DNA of 64,000 nt from Blepharisma japonicum (GCA_949751835.1 CATKHK010000095.1:95012-159011), one strand, 5' to 3'; positions 24,135 through 37,491 are shown, counted from the first letter of the stretch. Numbers and translations are program-made. Notes: a model not told the origin generated them from the letters alone.

Positions 24135-27100
24135 TTAATTTGACATCATATCAGAAGATTCATAAGAATTTTCTCCTGGAAACACTATATCAGAAAACAG
24201 CGGAGTCACACTCGAGCTGCTTGTCCTCTCTTTTCTATTTTTCACCCAATTTCTCCAGCTGCGGAACACAGTTCTCGCATAAAGCATAGCAAAGAAGAAA
24301 TTCACCTTGCTACCCTTGGTTTCTGGTTCTATACTTTGTGATTGAAACTGGACTTTTTCTTTTGCTCTAAGCCTGCTGAGCTTCTTCAGCGTCGCATTCT
24401 CTTCTCTTTTCATCAATTTCTTAGAATTTCCTGTCAAATTTCTGACAAGTAGTCTTTCGTGCTTCCTTTTCATAACTGCAAAAAGCATATCATTATAATA
24501 AAGATAGCCATCCTTGTCTATTTCTAGTCCCATGATTGACAAAATCTTTATCGCCCTTTCGTGCCCTACCTCTGGAGCTATTCCAAGCCCTTGGCCTAAA
24601 TCATACATAAAATTTGTCAGATTTTTATAGTGGATTCTTTTTCCTCTGCTCTCTTTTGTGAAGTTTGCCCAGCATTTTTTGAATTTTTTTACGTCACTGT
24701 TGAAGATGTTGATGACGCTCTCAGGATTGTTTTCGTAGTCTTCGTAGTTTTGGAGGATCACCATGACGAATAAGTTTAGCATGACAAAGGTAGTTGAGGA
24801 AATAAAAGAGATAAAGAATATGTAAGGCACAGCTTTTCCAGTCTGGTGAACGCAATCGTACATGATAGTAGGCCAGTCCTCTCCGGTAGAGCACCTAAAC
24901 AAAGTAACCATTGCTTTATGGAAATTCTTGAAATTTGTGTAGTCGTCGATAATATTTCCACTGTCAACAGAGTGAAATAGATATACACCAAGGATTGAGT
25001 AAACGGAGTAAATTAGTATCAAAATACCTGAAACATTCAAGATAGCTGGCAATGAATAGGAAATAATTGTCAATAAATCTCTTAGAGATTTCAAAAATTT
25101 AAAAAGTCTTAATAATCGGGAAACTCTAAAAACTCGAACAACTCTGATTAGTTGAGGACCAAGTTTCATGTAGGCATTATCTGACTTGAGAATATATGTA
25201 GAGATCAAATCAAACGCTGAAGCTGCTGCCACTATAAAATCAAATTTGTTTCATGTATCATGAAAATATGCTTTCGGCCCATATGCTGCTAATTTAATAA
25301 TAGCTTCTGCGATAAAAATAAGTGCAAAAATCGAGTTTATATAATCAAGAACAGCTGTATATTCAGACGGAGCAGTATCATAGTACATTGCCATTTCAAT
25401 CATGTTTAATAAAATACAAGCCATTATAAACAGTTCAAATCCCCAATGCTTGCTCAAAGTATACAGCTTCGATCTAATTCAATTTTCCGGCCTTTTAGAT
25501 ATATCAAGTGCTGGTTTAGACTGCACAATCAAAGATTGTAGCTCCACCCACACCATTTGCTCATTGGTCAAAATAAGTGCAGCAAGGGAGCTTTCGTTCC
25601 TTTTCGCTTCTGTGAATTTCTCAAAAATGACACCTGAAACCAAGTTTACGAAGAATATGGAAGAAATGAAGATATGAAACACAAAATAATAAGCACTGCT
25701 AGGATTGTACTCTCTGATTGGCGATTTGCCTTCTGCTACAGCATCCACTCCCGCGTACATGTCATCAGGCCAATTTTCTTGTGAAGCCATTATAAATAAG
25801 GCAACCATAGCTTCGATTACATTATCATAATTTATGTCATAGCTCACCCATGAGTGACCATATATCAAGCATTCTTTTTCTGTATGAATATTCGGATTAT
25901 CACAGTTATAGAGTTTCCCTCCAAATAGAGACACACCTAATATTGCGAAAATTAGTCAGACTATAAGCATCACACAAGTGACGTTGAAGACGGAAATCAT
26001 GGACTCCAAAAGAGCAGTGATCACAATCTTCATAGAAATGTTGTGGGAAATAAATCGAAGCGGTCTTAAAGTTCTCAAAAGTCGAAGCGCTTTGATTGCG
26101 GAGAAGTTGAACCCAGAAAGCGACAAGTCAATTATTGAGACAATGACGATAAAAAAATCCAATTTATTCCAGGTTTCTCTGAGATAAGAGCCTTTTCCTA
26201 ATATAAATCCCATTGAAATAGATTTTATCACATATTCAGATGTAAATATGACAGCAAAAACTATGTCAAAATAAGTAGAGACTTCTACCTCAATAGAGTC
26301 TGAAGGATCATCCAATAAATATGTGTCTCATATTAGTTTTATTGTACTTACAGCAATAATAAAGTATATACAGGTTTCAAATTTCTGGTTGTTTGAAACA
26401 ATATAGCAGAATTTTCTGATAAAATTATTTTTTGAAAATATAAAATAGCTTCTCTCACTGTCAATTCCATCATACATCACTTTTGTTTTTCTTATTTCAC
26501 TTTCCTTACGAAGGAGTTCAAGCGTTTTGCTGTCACCACTTTCGCTGACTTCCATCTCTTCAATCATTTTTAACCTCTCCTCTCTTTTTTTCTTGTGCCT
26601 TTCTCCTATCGATCCAAAAATGCTGTCTCTTCTATTAGAATTGCCATTTGAAGAAGTAGCATATGATGAGTCTTCATCTTTGTTACTAAACATATCAAGA
26701 ACCAAGGCCAGAAATAGATTCATAAGAATGTAGTTTCCTATAACTATTCAGAATACGCAAAATAATCCTGAGCTGTATCCTCTATCACTTCTCATTGTAT
26801 TATACAGAATAATTTGCCAGTTTTCTTCAGTCAGCATTTGGAATGTGGTCAGAAAAGAATAATGAAAATTATCAAAATTATATCGGGGATGGCCATCTGA
26901 AAAGTAAAAACGCCCTGAAAATAGCTGGATCCCAATAATGGCGAAAATCAACACAAATAGGAGTAAAAATAAGATAATATAAATAAGGCTTTTGAAGTTT
27001 TCTCTGAGTTTTCTCATAATATGATTCATTGAGTGCAAGTAGCGGAATAAACGGACAACTCGAATTACCCTGATAATCCTAAGCACCCTTAATGCTCGCA

Positions 27101-29864
27101 ATGCAGTAATCGTTGAAAGAGTATCAACTGTAAAGACAATCTCAATCAGACTTATTAGAGTTATCACACCATCAAAAATATTCATTTTGTCTCTTATATA
27201 GCCAATTATTCCAAGCCCCAATATTTTGAAGCCCATTTCTATAATAAAGATGATTGTAAATGCATAATTAAAATCAGAAAGCAAATCTGAGGTTTCCGAA
27301 TCAATTCCATAGTGATAAGCTGCCAAAATTGCTGTGTTAGTGAAGACGCATAAAATCAAAAAATAATTCACAATTTTAGATTGCACCAAATCTCGAAATG
27401 GAGACTGAATTTTTTCTCATTTACCCCTCACCCCTTTATGCCATAGCTTGAAATTATTTTTTAAGTAGTCCTGATAATGTGCCACTCTGGCGGTTTCGCT
27501 TTCGAAAACATCACTCCCAGACCAGTCTCCAACTATATACATTGATTTCCTGTCTTGCTCGTTGATCTTTTTAACAAAATCATTTACATGAATATTTACT
27601 TTAAAAAACGCAAAGCAAGGGTCTTTTTTTGTGGCTAAATAGCTAAACACCTCAAATTTAGTTTCAAATTGTTTGTATTTGTCTAAGTTTTCTTGGATCA
27701 CGTAGTCTTCATTTTTTGTTAGAGTATCAAGGCCTGCCAAAAAATTGCTTGAGCCTCTATAAGTGAATTGATCAGCATTAATTGCATAGGAATCTTCTAA
27801 TTTTCACTCTGGAATGACGTCATAATAAGAATTGGACGACATGTCAAAATGTTCTTCGATGTGAGCTTTAATTTTTATCATTCGGTGTTTGATTTCACGA
27901 GTAAGAAATCGTTGAGTGCTGGAAGCTGTCCTGCTGCAGTTAGATCTAAATTCAGTTCCATAGGACTTAATCCTTTTAGTCAGCTTCCCTCAATTGTCTT
28001 TGGACAGGCTGATGCGTGATTCTTCAAGTTTGGCATCAGGAATTATGTACTTATCGCGGCCTTTTAGAGAAGTATCATCTTCTAAGAAATTTGGGACTTC
28101 TTTCAATATTGCAGCGCCCATATTTTCATATTTAAATTTGAGTTTTGTGTTTACCAGGGTTGAATCAGGCCGCTGTGTTGTTGCAGCTGGATCTATCGAA
28201 GAACTTTTATCAAGTTCTTCATTTCTCCCATCTTCGATGAGTGAATCAATTGACTCATCTCGAAAATGAACCAGCGGCATCACAGCCGCCTGTCTTTTTA
28301 TGTTTTCAAGTTTCAATAGCTTTTTGGAATTGCCTATATATTTAATCGGACTTATCTCTATCCCTTCTTCGTTTATCATAAGTGTATCTCTATTGACTAT
28401 AGGAACGGCTGTGCTTTCTTGATTATCGATCTGATTTGTTTTTATATCTCCTTCGTCGTAAAGATCTTCTAATATGGAGGACTGAAAAGACTCTTCCAGA
28501 GACTCTTCTTTAATTGAGTTTATCTTATTTTTCCTCACATTGTCCATTTCTTTTCTAAAATTTGAGTATAAGATGACTCCTGTTAAATTCAAAATCAGAT
28601 AAGTCCCGACAAAAATCATAGGGACGAAGAAAATGATCACGAGCTGGCTTAATGCTTTTTCTGCAATAATCATGTTGTGAGCCCAGCCTTCTTCTGTGAG
28701 ACATTGGAAGACAGCTAAAAGAGCAAAAAAAATGTTATCAAAATTGTACATACCATAAAAAGGGTTGCTCAAGCCTTGTGAGCACTGGTATCCATCTGGG
28801 CAGGACATATCGCCACAAACGCTTTCACCTTCAATTGAGGTTCCTATATCAATGTTCAAACAATGATATTTAAATAGTCCCATAAACAATTGCAACCCGG
28901 CTATAGAAAAGATAAAAATAAAGAAAAATAAAATCAAAAAAGCATTTAAAAGAGGCCATGTCGAGCTTATCAGGGACGTAAAAATCACTTTTAAACCTTC
29001 AATTGAAGAAATGCTTCTCAGTGGCCTGAGGACTCTAAACACTCTTAATGCTGATAAATTCACTGAATTTTGGCCTATTTGTATAAGTCATGCAGTTGCC
29101 ACAATCACAAAATCAAGAATATTTCAGACATCTCTGAAATACGCATTTCTCGAAAAAATTACTCCAAATGCTATTAATTTTATGCCACATTCAGCTGTAT
29201 ATACATATAGGAAAAATAAATCGAGGTTTGCCAAAGCACCAGTATAATTCGAATTCGGATCTTCGATTGCCAAAACGACGGCATTAAATAAAATAATAAT
29301 TACAATGAAAGCCTCAAAAACCGGGCTTAATACAATAACTCTAGCAATAACTGACACTCCATGGATGATTCTTAATGCCGCCTTCCTCATATGAAAGAAA
29401 ATATTTCCATCAGGCATATCATCGATTGTTTCAAAATATGTCATTTCTCTCACTTTAATAAAATTTTTCAAAAGATCATGATCTTTGATAGCTTTTTCAA
29501 AATTCGAAGTCCCAATACGCTTCACCACATCAAAAGACTGCACTAAAGTGTAGCTCCTAAGGAATTTTTTGTCTTTCGAGTCCTCTTGAAAAACTGAGAG
29601 TCTATTGAGGTCGACTGAATTTTCTTCTTGCTTGATAGAAAGCTGGGTTGAATCAAGATAAAATTGGTCTTGGATGAATGAGGCAGAAGGACTAAGATTC
29701 AAAAAATCTGGATTGGGCTTAACATTCAATAAACTTTTATTGGCTGGCTCAATTTGTGCACTGAAATTTTCAGTTTCGATTAATTGGGAAGAATACGAGC
29801 GAGGCTTTGGGGTTGGGGCTTTTATTGACTCAAATTTGTAATCGAGTAGGCTGTCACGTTTCAT
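24135..29864 (-). CDS. Four-domain voltage-gated calcium-type channel alpha subunit
   Basis: This is a single intronless frame of 1,909 residues. Four homologous six-helix domains are visible, each with an arginine-rich S4: ALRVFRVLRPLR (I), ALRVLRIIRVIRVVRLFR (II), ALRLLRTLRPLRF (III) and RVVRVFRVSRLLRLFK (IV). The pore loops read LTEEGW (E392), LTEENW (E1014), SQENW (E1363) and TGEDW (E1662), an EEEE filter typical of calcium rather than sodium channels. In-frame TGAs fall on the conserved Trp of the W-N-x-x-D-F motif in domains I and IV, where domain III uses TGG. The C-terminus has a degenerate EF-hand-like segment (DKDGYLYYNDM). In ciliates such channels carry the depolarising calcium current behind ciliary reversal; in Blepharisma a role in the photophobic response is possible. 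Long cytoplasmic loops join domains I-II and II-III. Confidence 0.93.
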
Positions 29865-30308
29865 TTTGACTAATGATTATGTGAGATTAATTATATATTA
29901 CTATTCATATTATCATGCAAAAACAGCAGAATTCAATGCAAGAAAGATGAGCAAGTGCTCTTTTGTGATTAAAAAATGAAAAAGTGTATCATTTGCTTTT
30001 AGCAAAAATAAGATTAATATTTTTTATTAAAACAAGTTAATAAAACTTTACTGGAGCTTTTTGTTTCCAGTATGATAAAAAATGACTATTTAAAAGCCTA
30101 TCCTTTTAAGAAAGGTGCATAGCTTTTTTAATAATGACTTTCAACTGAGCATTTTCAAAAATCAGTTTAATATTTCGATCATAAATGGAAATGCTCAGGC
30201 TGAATATCCTACAATTTTTTATTAAGATTAATGCCTATTTCTTATTCCATCATTTTTGGCAAGAATAAATATTTTTTATGATGAGGGTCTTAATAAATAA
30301 TTAAGATC
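29865..30308. other. Divergent intergenic region
   Basis: About 440 AT-rich bp lie between the start of the channel gene and the start of the plus-strand membrane-protein gene. No element can be named. Confidence 0.5.
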
Positions 30309-31199
30309 ATGTCTTCATCTATTGATCCGATATACCAGAATAAGCTAAGGTTTTGACTCAGGAATGATTTTGCCCGCAAGAATTTGCAAACAATTAATGA
30401 CGAACTCGATTCAGCTTATGAACAAATGAGGACTAGTGTTCTCAAGAAAAAAACAGCAACAGGACTGCTGATAGGAGGTGGAATTGGACTCTTTTATGGA
30501 ATGTATTTAAAGCCTATATGAGGAAAAGGCCACTATACGAGAAAAACACTTTTTGCTATCTTGGCAATATCAATCATAGATGCTGGTGAAGGAATTGCTT
30601 TAAAGCACTTTACTGACTACAACTTAGAAAATAAAATGATTGAAAGATATGAATCTCAAGTTTTGCGAAACCACCCAAAGATCAAGGAGAAATTGGACGG
30701 CCCAAACTCTCAAGGAGGAATCCAATTTGGAAATCCGCAGAACCCTCAGGTGAACAATAGCCGATATCAAAATAATCAGAATTTCAACTGGGAGGCATCT
30801 CAAAGCCAAAATCTATGAAGCCAGGATGCAAACCGTCAGCTCGATAGTTGAAATACGCCAAATATTCAAGAAAATCAAGATTATCAAAATCCAAGAAATT
30901 TAGAGTGGAATCAAGAGGTTAGAGGATCTCAAGGCCAATTTAATGATTATTCAAAGCCTCAAACAAACAACTGGAATTCACAGAATAGCTTATATAGGGA
31001 AAATTCAAGCACACAAGATATTGGATATCCTAATTTTTCAAAGTATGACAGTTTGGGTAACAGAAGGCCTTTGGACTCAAGAAATGACTTGAAAAATCAC
31101 AATAATCACTATCCAGGAGTTCCTGATACAGAAGAAATGAGCGTTCCCTATTATCCTGGAGTGCCTCCAGTGAGAATGCCAAGCCAAAGGCATAACTAA
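30309..31199 (+). CDS. Membrane protein with Asn/Gln-rich C-terminal tail
   Basis: The protein has 296 residues from ATG 30309. After a charged N-terminus come two hydrophobic segments at about 47-66 (TGLLIGGGIGLFYGMYL) and 77-92 (TLFAILAISIIDAG), which could form a hairpin in a membrane. From about residue 125 the protein is dominated by Asn, Gln, Ser, Trp and Tyr (prion-like), with Pro-Gly-Val-Pro motifs near the end. Three of the Trp are TGA codons in the tail. No known family; a small organellar membrane protein is one option. Confidence 0.6.
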
Positions 31200-31275
31200 T
31201 AAATTTATTTATCAATATAACAAAATTTGCTATAAAATACAAATTTTAGATTAATAATTTAAGATTCTTAATAAA

Positions 31276-32178
31276 ATGGACTTTTGGATCATCCTTCTCC
31301 TCTTTGCCCTCCCAGTCCTTCTTTTTAAGCTCTACAAGAAAACTCGTCCCATATCTTTTGTTGGAAAAACAGTGTGGATCACAGGAGCATCTTCAGGAAT
31401 CGGGGAATTTTTAGCCTACGAATTTATCAATAAAGGTGCATCTGTAATTTTATCAGCCAGAAATGTTGATGAGCTCAATAGAGTTCGCGATAATTTAGGT
31501 ATCCGAAAAGAGAAAGCAACTATCGTCCCTCTCGATTTGGCAAATGGAGACTCAGCACTTCTTAAAGCGAAAGAAATCATGAAGCAGCATGAAATTGACA
31601 TTCTGATTAACAATGCAGGCGTCAGCCAACGATGCACATTTATGGAGTGTCTTGACAGCTTGACTGTGGAGAGAAAAGCAATGGAATTGAACTATTTCAG
31701 TGTTGTTGCCCTCACAAAAGCTGCTGCTGAAGTTATGGCTAAAAGAGGATCTGGGCAGATTGTAGTAATTTCAAGTTTGGCAGGACTGGTGGGGTCTCCA
31801 TATAGAACTGGATACTCTGGATCGAAGTTTGCAATTTCTGGATTTTATGAAAGTCTGAGAAGCGAGCTTCATGATTATGGAGTCCAAGTATTGTCCATTT
31901 ACCCTGGATATGTCAACACTAACATAGCCAAAAATGCACTGAACTCCAAAGGAGAAGAGTTTGGAAAGGCAGATCCAGCCAATGCAGAAGGTATGAGTGC
32001 TGAGCGTTTTGCGAAGAAAGCAATAAGAGGGATATTCAACAAAGAAACAGACTTACTTATTTGTCCATTGAAGTATCACTTGATGTTTTACATAAAAGCA
32101 TTTTGCCCAGCTGCATTTCATTATTTGCTAAGAAGCTATAGCAAAAAAGTCTTGAAGAAATTAAGGGAAGCATCATAA
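31276..32178 (+). CDS. Short-chain dehydrogenase/reductase, DHRS7-like, membrane-anchored
   Basis: The 300-residue protein begins with a hydrophobic anchor (about 3-20) and then a classical SDR Rossmann domain: TGASSGIG (36-43) for NAD(P), NNAG (112-115), catalytic S167, and Y180-x-x-x-K184 (YSGSK). After the core come PGYVNTNIA and a hydrophobic region (about 260-285) typical of DHRS7/DHRS7B and 11-beta-HSD-like enzymes of the ER. These reduce carbonyl groups on steroids, retinoids or lipids; the substrate is unknown here. It starts 76 bp after the previous gene on the same strand. Confidence 0.9.
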   Translation: MDFWIILLLFALPVLLFKLYKKTRPISFVGKTVWITGASSGIGEFLAYEFINKGASVILSARNVDELNRVRDNLGIRKEKATIVPLDLANGDSALLKAKEIMKQHEIDILINNAGVSQRCTFMECLDSLTVERKAMELNYFSVVALTKAAAEVMAKRGSGQIVVISSLAGLVGSPYRTGYSGSKFAISGFYESLRSELHDYGVQVLSIYPGYVNTNIAKNALNSKGEEFGKADPANAEGMSAERFAKKAIRGIFNKETDLLICPLKYHLMFYIKAFCPAAFHYLLRSYSKKVLKKLREAS

Positions 32179-32321
32179 AAATAAATAATAATTAAGCTTA
32201 TTCACAAAATTATAAAGTCCTTAAATGATCTTATTTATATATTATTCTACTATAAATAATATATTTACATAGGATTTTCTATCTCATTTTGGTTATAAAC
32301 AAATTAAAACGTTATGCTTAA

Positions 32322-35093
32322 TTATTTAATTCTGTCTATAAAATAATGATATTGCAATCCTAGAATAGATTTCAAGGTTTTTTCTGATGCAATCACACCA
32401 ATAAAACTACAGTTAAAAACATGCATATTTCCGAAGTTTAAGATATGCTCCAGGGAAGATTCTAGAGCCAGGCCTCTAGTAATGGAATCTAGATTTCAAA
32501 TTTTTATTGCTCCGTCGTTTCCTGCGCATGCAAAATAGCTGCCAGCACATGCTAAATAATTATTATCAGCATAAATATCATATATATTCAAAGCCTTACC
32601 AGAAAATTTGCTATGCGAATTAAAATGAGTAATTTGTTTCTTAGTTTGTGTATTTCATACACTTAGAATTATGCTTTCTTCTATTCTGGAATACTTGTGA
32701 TAGCATATCAGATAGTTGCTGCATGGAGAGTATGTGAAGATAAAAATATCACTATTAATATCGTGCAGTTGTATTTCACTTGTTTTCTTGAAATTATTTA
32801 ATTCCCATATTTCGATTGAGTGCCCTGTGTTCAAAATCGCTAAAAATTGCTTACAAGGAGAAAATGCAAAAGCAGCATCGAAGGCTTTGAAAGTGGTAAT
32901 TTTTTGATCTTTAAAGCTTCATAAACGAACAGAGTTCTTATGGCCATATGCCAAGTATCTTTTACATGGGGAAAAAAGCACTTGGTTTCGTATAATTTGT
33001 TCAGCTTCTAATGTTTCAACATTGACAGAATTAACTATATCATTGATTCAACAGTGTCCATGGTTTTCTGCATATGCTATGTATTTACCACAGTAAGACA
33101 TCGCTATTGACAAGATTTGCTGGTAGCATCTTGGATAAAGAGTGCTGACTCTCTGTTTTGCCTGAATGTCGTATATATATATTTGCTGTGAATACCAAAA
33201 TATAAGATAGTTTTCACATGGAGAAAATGCAATTCCTAAAACATTCGATCAACCATCGTTTATTCAATCTCCAAAGGCTTCAATACGTGTAAAATTGCTC
33301 ATATCTCAGATCTTGATTTTCTCATTAAAATGCCCTGAAGCTAAATACCGGCCTGAGCTAGACAAAGAAACGCATGAAACCCCAGAAGTCAACTTACTAG
33401 GTCTAATATGGCGTTCGTCTGGCATTTTTATCACTTTAATTAAGTTATCGAATCTGTTAAAAGCAATTCATTTTCCACAATAAGAAAATGCTACCATCTC
33501 ATGCCTACTTATGCATTTTTCGAAAAGCTCGATCTGGCCATTTGATTCAATATTTCAGATTCTCATTGTTCGCTTATGATCCAAAAGCAAACCAAACTTT
33601 CCGCATTGTGAAAATTCAATTTTTTTTAGTTCTGGGCAAATTCTTAGCTTCGTGAGTTTCCCTTGAAGGTTGAAATCTCAAAGCTCAGCACGATTGTTAC
33701 CAGTAATGGCGAGATATTTTTCGTTAGGAAAAAAAGAAAGGGCCAGGTCATTGTCAAATGGCCATGCGATATCCATTTTTCTTTGTTTAGCAACTTCTCA
33801 AACAGTTATTGTTCCAGCATAATATCCTGCAATATATTTCGAGTTTCTTGAAAATCGTATAAGCTGTCTCAGAACAGCTCAATTCTCAAACTTTGAAAGC
33901 AGTTCAAAATTGTCTGGACTCCAGAAATAAGCAGTATTCTTAGACATTGCAAAAAGATAAGCATTGTTTGGTGAGAATAAGACAAAATCAAACTCTCCCT
34001 TGAGTTTTTGTATCACCTTTTCAGATTCTATTTCTCTTATTTGAATATGGTTTTTAACGCACATTGCAATATAACTTCCGACATTGGAAAAAGAAAACGA
34101 CACTACTTGACTCGAAGTTCTGCTAAATTTACTTGCCTCCTTTTGATCATCAACACATCAAATATTAAATTTCGAATTCATGTATCCAATATATTTCCCA
34201 CATGCAGAAAATCTAATAGAATGGATTTCCTCGAACATAGTAGTCTTTATGTGTAAAACTTCATCAAACGAAATGCCTGATAGGTTGCAACCATTAAAAT
34301 TTGAAAATTCGATTGAGGATTGTTGAAAGTTTACTCCTTGCAAATCACTGTTTTCAAAATTAACATTGATGAAAAGCCCTCTTGAAAGGTCAGCAAAAGG
34401 AATTTTTATACCTGACAAATCCAAACTCTTTCAAGAAAAATTGGAACGATTCAAAATTGTTGCTGCATTACTTGCAGCCAGAGAAATTGTATCTGATTCT
34501 TTTGTAAGTAAAATGACTTTATATAGAAGTTCTTGCAGTTCAGGTGTTAAGTGCTGCAAAATCAAAGCCATTAGGTCACTTTGATAGGTGAAGGAAATCT
34601 TATTGAGAATGCTTGATTCAATAAAAGCAGTATTATTGCAAGAATAAATTTCATACAGCAGCCTCTTTATTGATGAAAGATCAATTTCTTTCTTAGAAAT
34701 TACCACATTGTGGCCCGACTTTCATATAAAATCTTTTCTTTTTGCCAGTTCTCGAGGTAAGTTATTATCCCGTTCAGATATTGGGTGATTAATAAGTTGT
34801 GAGAATTTATATGATTTCTCAGATTTTCTTATGGCATTTGAGTTCATTAAGTCAATTAATAAAAGAAGCTCCTTGTAATATTCTATTCTTTTGTTTATTA
34901 AGCAAACTCTCGTCATTAATTTATTGAAAATACTGCAGAAGAGAACTTGTTTTAGTGATGATCGTGGATCCAGAAGCAATTCATCAGATTTTATTTTTGA
35001 TGAACTACTTCCATCTGCTGTCATCGTTTCTCTTAAATAGCTATTTGCGATCTTCTCTTTATATCATGCAATTATTTGTTCACTTCTGTTCAT
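32322..35093 (-). CDS. Pentapeptide-repeat + WD40 protein (paralogue 1)
   Basis: The 923-residue protein starts at ATG 35093, upstream of a second in-frame ATG at 35024. Residues about 1-220 are helical and unrecognised. Residues about 224-280 carry pentapeptide-type repeats (ADLSR, NVNFE, SDLQGVNF, SNFNGCNLSG). The remainder is a series of divergent WD40 repeats with recurring FSPCxxYLA and I-W-D/N motifs, probably two propellers. About ten TGA codons fall on the repeat Trp. The combination resembles the pentapeptide/WD40 modules attached to NTPases in bacteria and protists, but no NTPase motif is seen. It is a tandem paralogue of the next gene upstream, 112 bp away. Confidence 0.82.
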
Positions 35094-35205
35094 TTCTTAT
35101 ATGATTAAAGCAAAAACGATATATAAAAAATTTCAAAGTAAAAATGTGAATAAATTAGGACACTTTCTTCTCAAAAAATATATTTTTAATTATGCTTATT
35201 ACCAG

Positions 35206-37491
35206 CTATATTCCCGCCAAAGCAGTAAAATTTCACAGCTTGACTACATTCTCTAAACCTCCAGAAACTAAGTAATCACATGTGGAGAAATAGAAATAGA
35301 ATTTATCTCACTCGCATGAGCTTTAGATTCACTCACCAAAGCTAAGGTTTTTATATTTCATATTTTTATCATGCGGTCTCTTCCACCTGTAATCAAAAAT
35401 TTGCCACATGGCGAGCAGCAAAGACACGTAACAATTCCGTCATGCCCTATAAGTTTAGCTCTCTGCTTCTTTTGCTTTAAGTCCCAAACAATCACAGATG
35501 CATCCTCACTGCTAGAAATAAGCAAATCCTCGTCTAGAGAAAAATCAAGAGCAAGAATGGCAGACTCGTGCCCTTTAAAATTTGCATAAAGTCTACTAGT
35601 TTTTGTTGATAAAACGTTTATCTCCTTTTCTCTGCAGCCATAGGCAAAATATGTCTTTGATGGGCTGAATTTCAGTGTGGTATAGCAATCTTGCAGGAGA
35701 CTTTCTGATGCTAAAATTTGTGAATTCTTCGATTTCCAAAATGCAAGAACTTTAGGACCTATTAAAGCTAAGCGTTCGCTATCCATTGCATAAGAAAGAG
35801 CATAAATCTCATTATCCATATCATAAGAGAAATCTGAAAATGCCTTTAAAATCTCTTTTTTGGTTGCAGACCATAATCTTAATATTCCATCAGAGCTGCC
35901 TGATGCAAGATAATATCCACAAGGCGAAAATGAAAGACATGTCGCTTCAGATTTCTGGCCTTCCAGACTCCTTTTCAACTCAAATGGATAACTTTGTCAA
36001 ATTTTTATAGTATTGTCATTCCCTCCAGAAGCAAAATAACTTCCGCATGGAGAAAAAGCTGTGACAGAGTGAGAACAAAAGGTAGGCTTCAGGGGTTTTA
36101 TTTTGCCTATATCAAGAAATTTTACTTCAGCAAAACATAAATAAGATAAAACTGTACCGGAAAGCGAAAATCAGCGTGCGCTGGGGAGCCCTTGATCTTT
36201 TCTGATTTCTCTTATAGGATTTTTACTTCCAATTTCTCATATAATGGCCCGATCATGTCAACTGGCACCAATAATATACTGTCCACATGAACTAAAGCAA
36301 ACTTCCACTAACCCACATTCATACCCAAAATCTTTTATAACTTCATTCATTTGCAAATCTCACAAATTCACAGTAGAGCTATACCCGTATCAGCATATAT
36401 ATTTATCAAATGGGGAAAAATCCATGGTGATAACTATCCATTCCGCTCCTTTGTTCATTAAAACTCGTTTATTTTGTTGGACACTTCTAACTTCTACATA
36501 ATCATCTCATGCTATCGAGATCAATTTGCCAGATTTTGATATTGCAAAATTTGTTATATCACTTTCACAAATAAAATGGAATATTGGTTCTGATAATCCC
36601 TGCAAATCTCATGCATACAAATTACAACCTGAAGTAGCTACTAGATACTTACTGCATGGAGAAAAGGCTGCTGAATTAAATTCTTCACCTCCCAGAAAAA
36701 TTTTCTTCATGAATTTCTTTTCAAAAATTTTCCATAATAGAATCACTGTGCTCTGGAGAGAACAAACATACGATCCACAAGGAGAAAATTGAATTGACTC
36801 AATTTTTTCAGGATGCTTTGGGAATTTTCTAATTAGTGTGTGTGTTTCCAAACTCCAAAGTTTAAAGCAAAGGTCCTTTTCGTTAATTGTAGCTAAAATC
36901 TTTTTATTTGGAGAGAGAAATAAGTTTTGTATATCAGAGATTTCAAAATAATTTGGAATTCCAAGATTTGCCTGTACCATATTACAGTTCTTAAAGTTCG
37001 CTCAAATTGCTCCCTTCAAAGTCTACATTTATTAATAAATTATTTGAAAAATCAGCTCATGGTATTCGGACACCTTTCAAGTCTCTATTTTTTCAAGAGA
37101 AGCAGCATTCATTTAAAATCGTAGCTGCATTGCTTCCTGCTAACAATATATCTTCGGTGTTTTTGGTTGCCAGTATTATTTCAAATAGTTGCATTTTTAA
37201 ATCATCTGACAGGTATTTGTTAAGATGTGAGATAATTTTCTTCTTAGCTATGAAGTTTATTCGATTAAAATAGGAATTTGATAATTTTTTTATATCTTTT
37301 CATCTAGGTAGATCGCAAATAATCGTTTTTGCGATGATTAGGTCCACATCAATTAAATAGAAGAATTTTTTAATAGGACTATCAAGGCACTCTGAATTAG
37401 ATTGTCATTTCCATGTCATATTTTTAGATCTATCCCTTGTCTTACCTAATTCTTGAATTTTCGCAATTGCTCCAAGTCTTTTATCGAGCAT
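35206..37491 (-). pseudogene. Pentapeptide-repeat + WD40 gene (paralogue 2) with two apparent frameshifts
   Basis: This is homologous to the neighbouring intact gene along its whole length. From ATG 37491 an N-terminal helical part leads to the shared stretch SNAATILN and the pentapeptide repeats (RIPWADFSNN, INVDFEGSNLS). Near 37000 the frame ends (TAA) and the homology resumes in another frame (NFKNCNMVQANLG) after skipping one base. A long WD40 frame then runs down to about 35285. There a TAG blocks it, and the last repeat (CDYLVSGGLENVVKLWN) continues in a third frame to TAG at 35206. No 15/16-nt GT...AG repairs either break. Either the copy is decaying, the breaks are sequencing errors, or the frame is shifted during translation. 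Confidence 0.65.

Noticed and set aside
35206-37491. Explaining the frameshifts by 15/16-nt introns
   Set aside because: GT...AG pairs around both breaks have the wrong length (12, 13, 17, 21, 26 or 27 nt) or remove conserved repeat residues.
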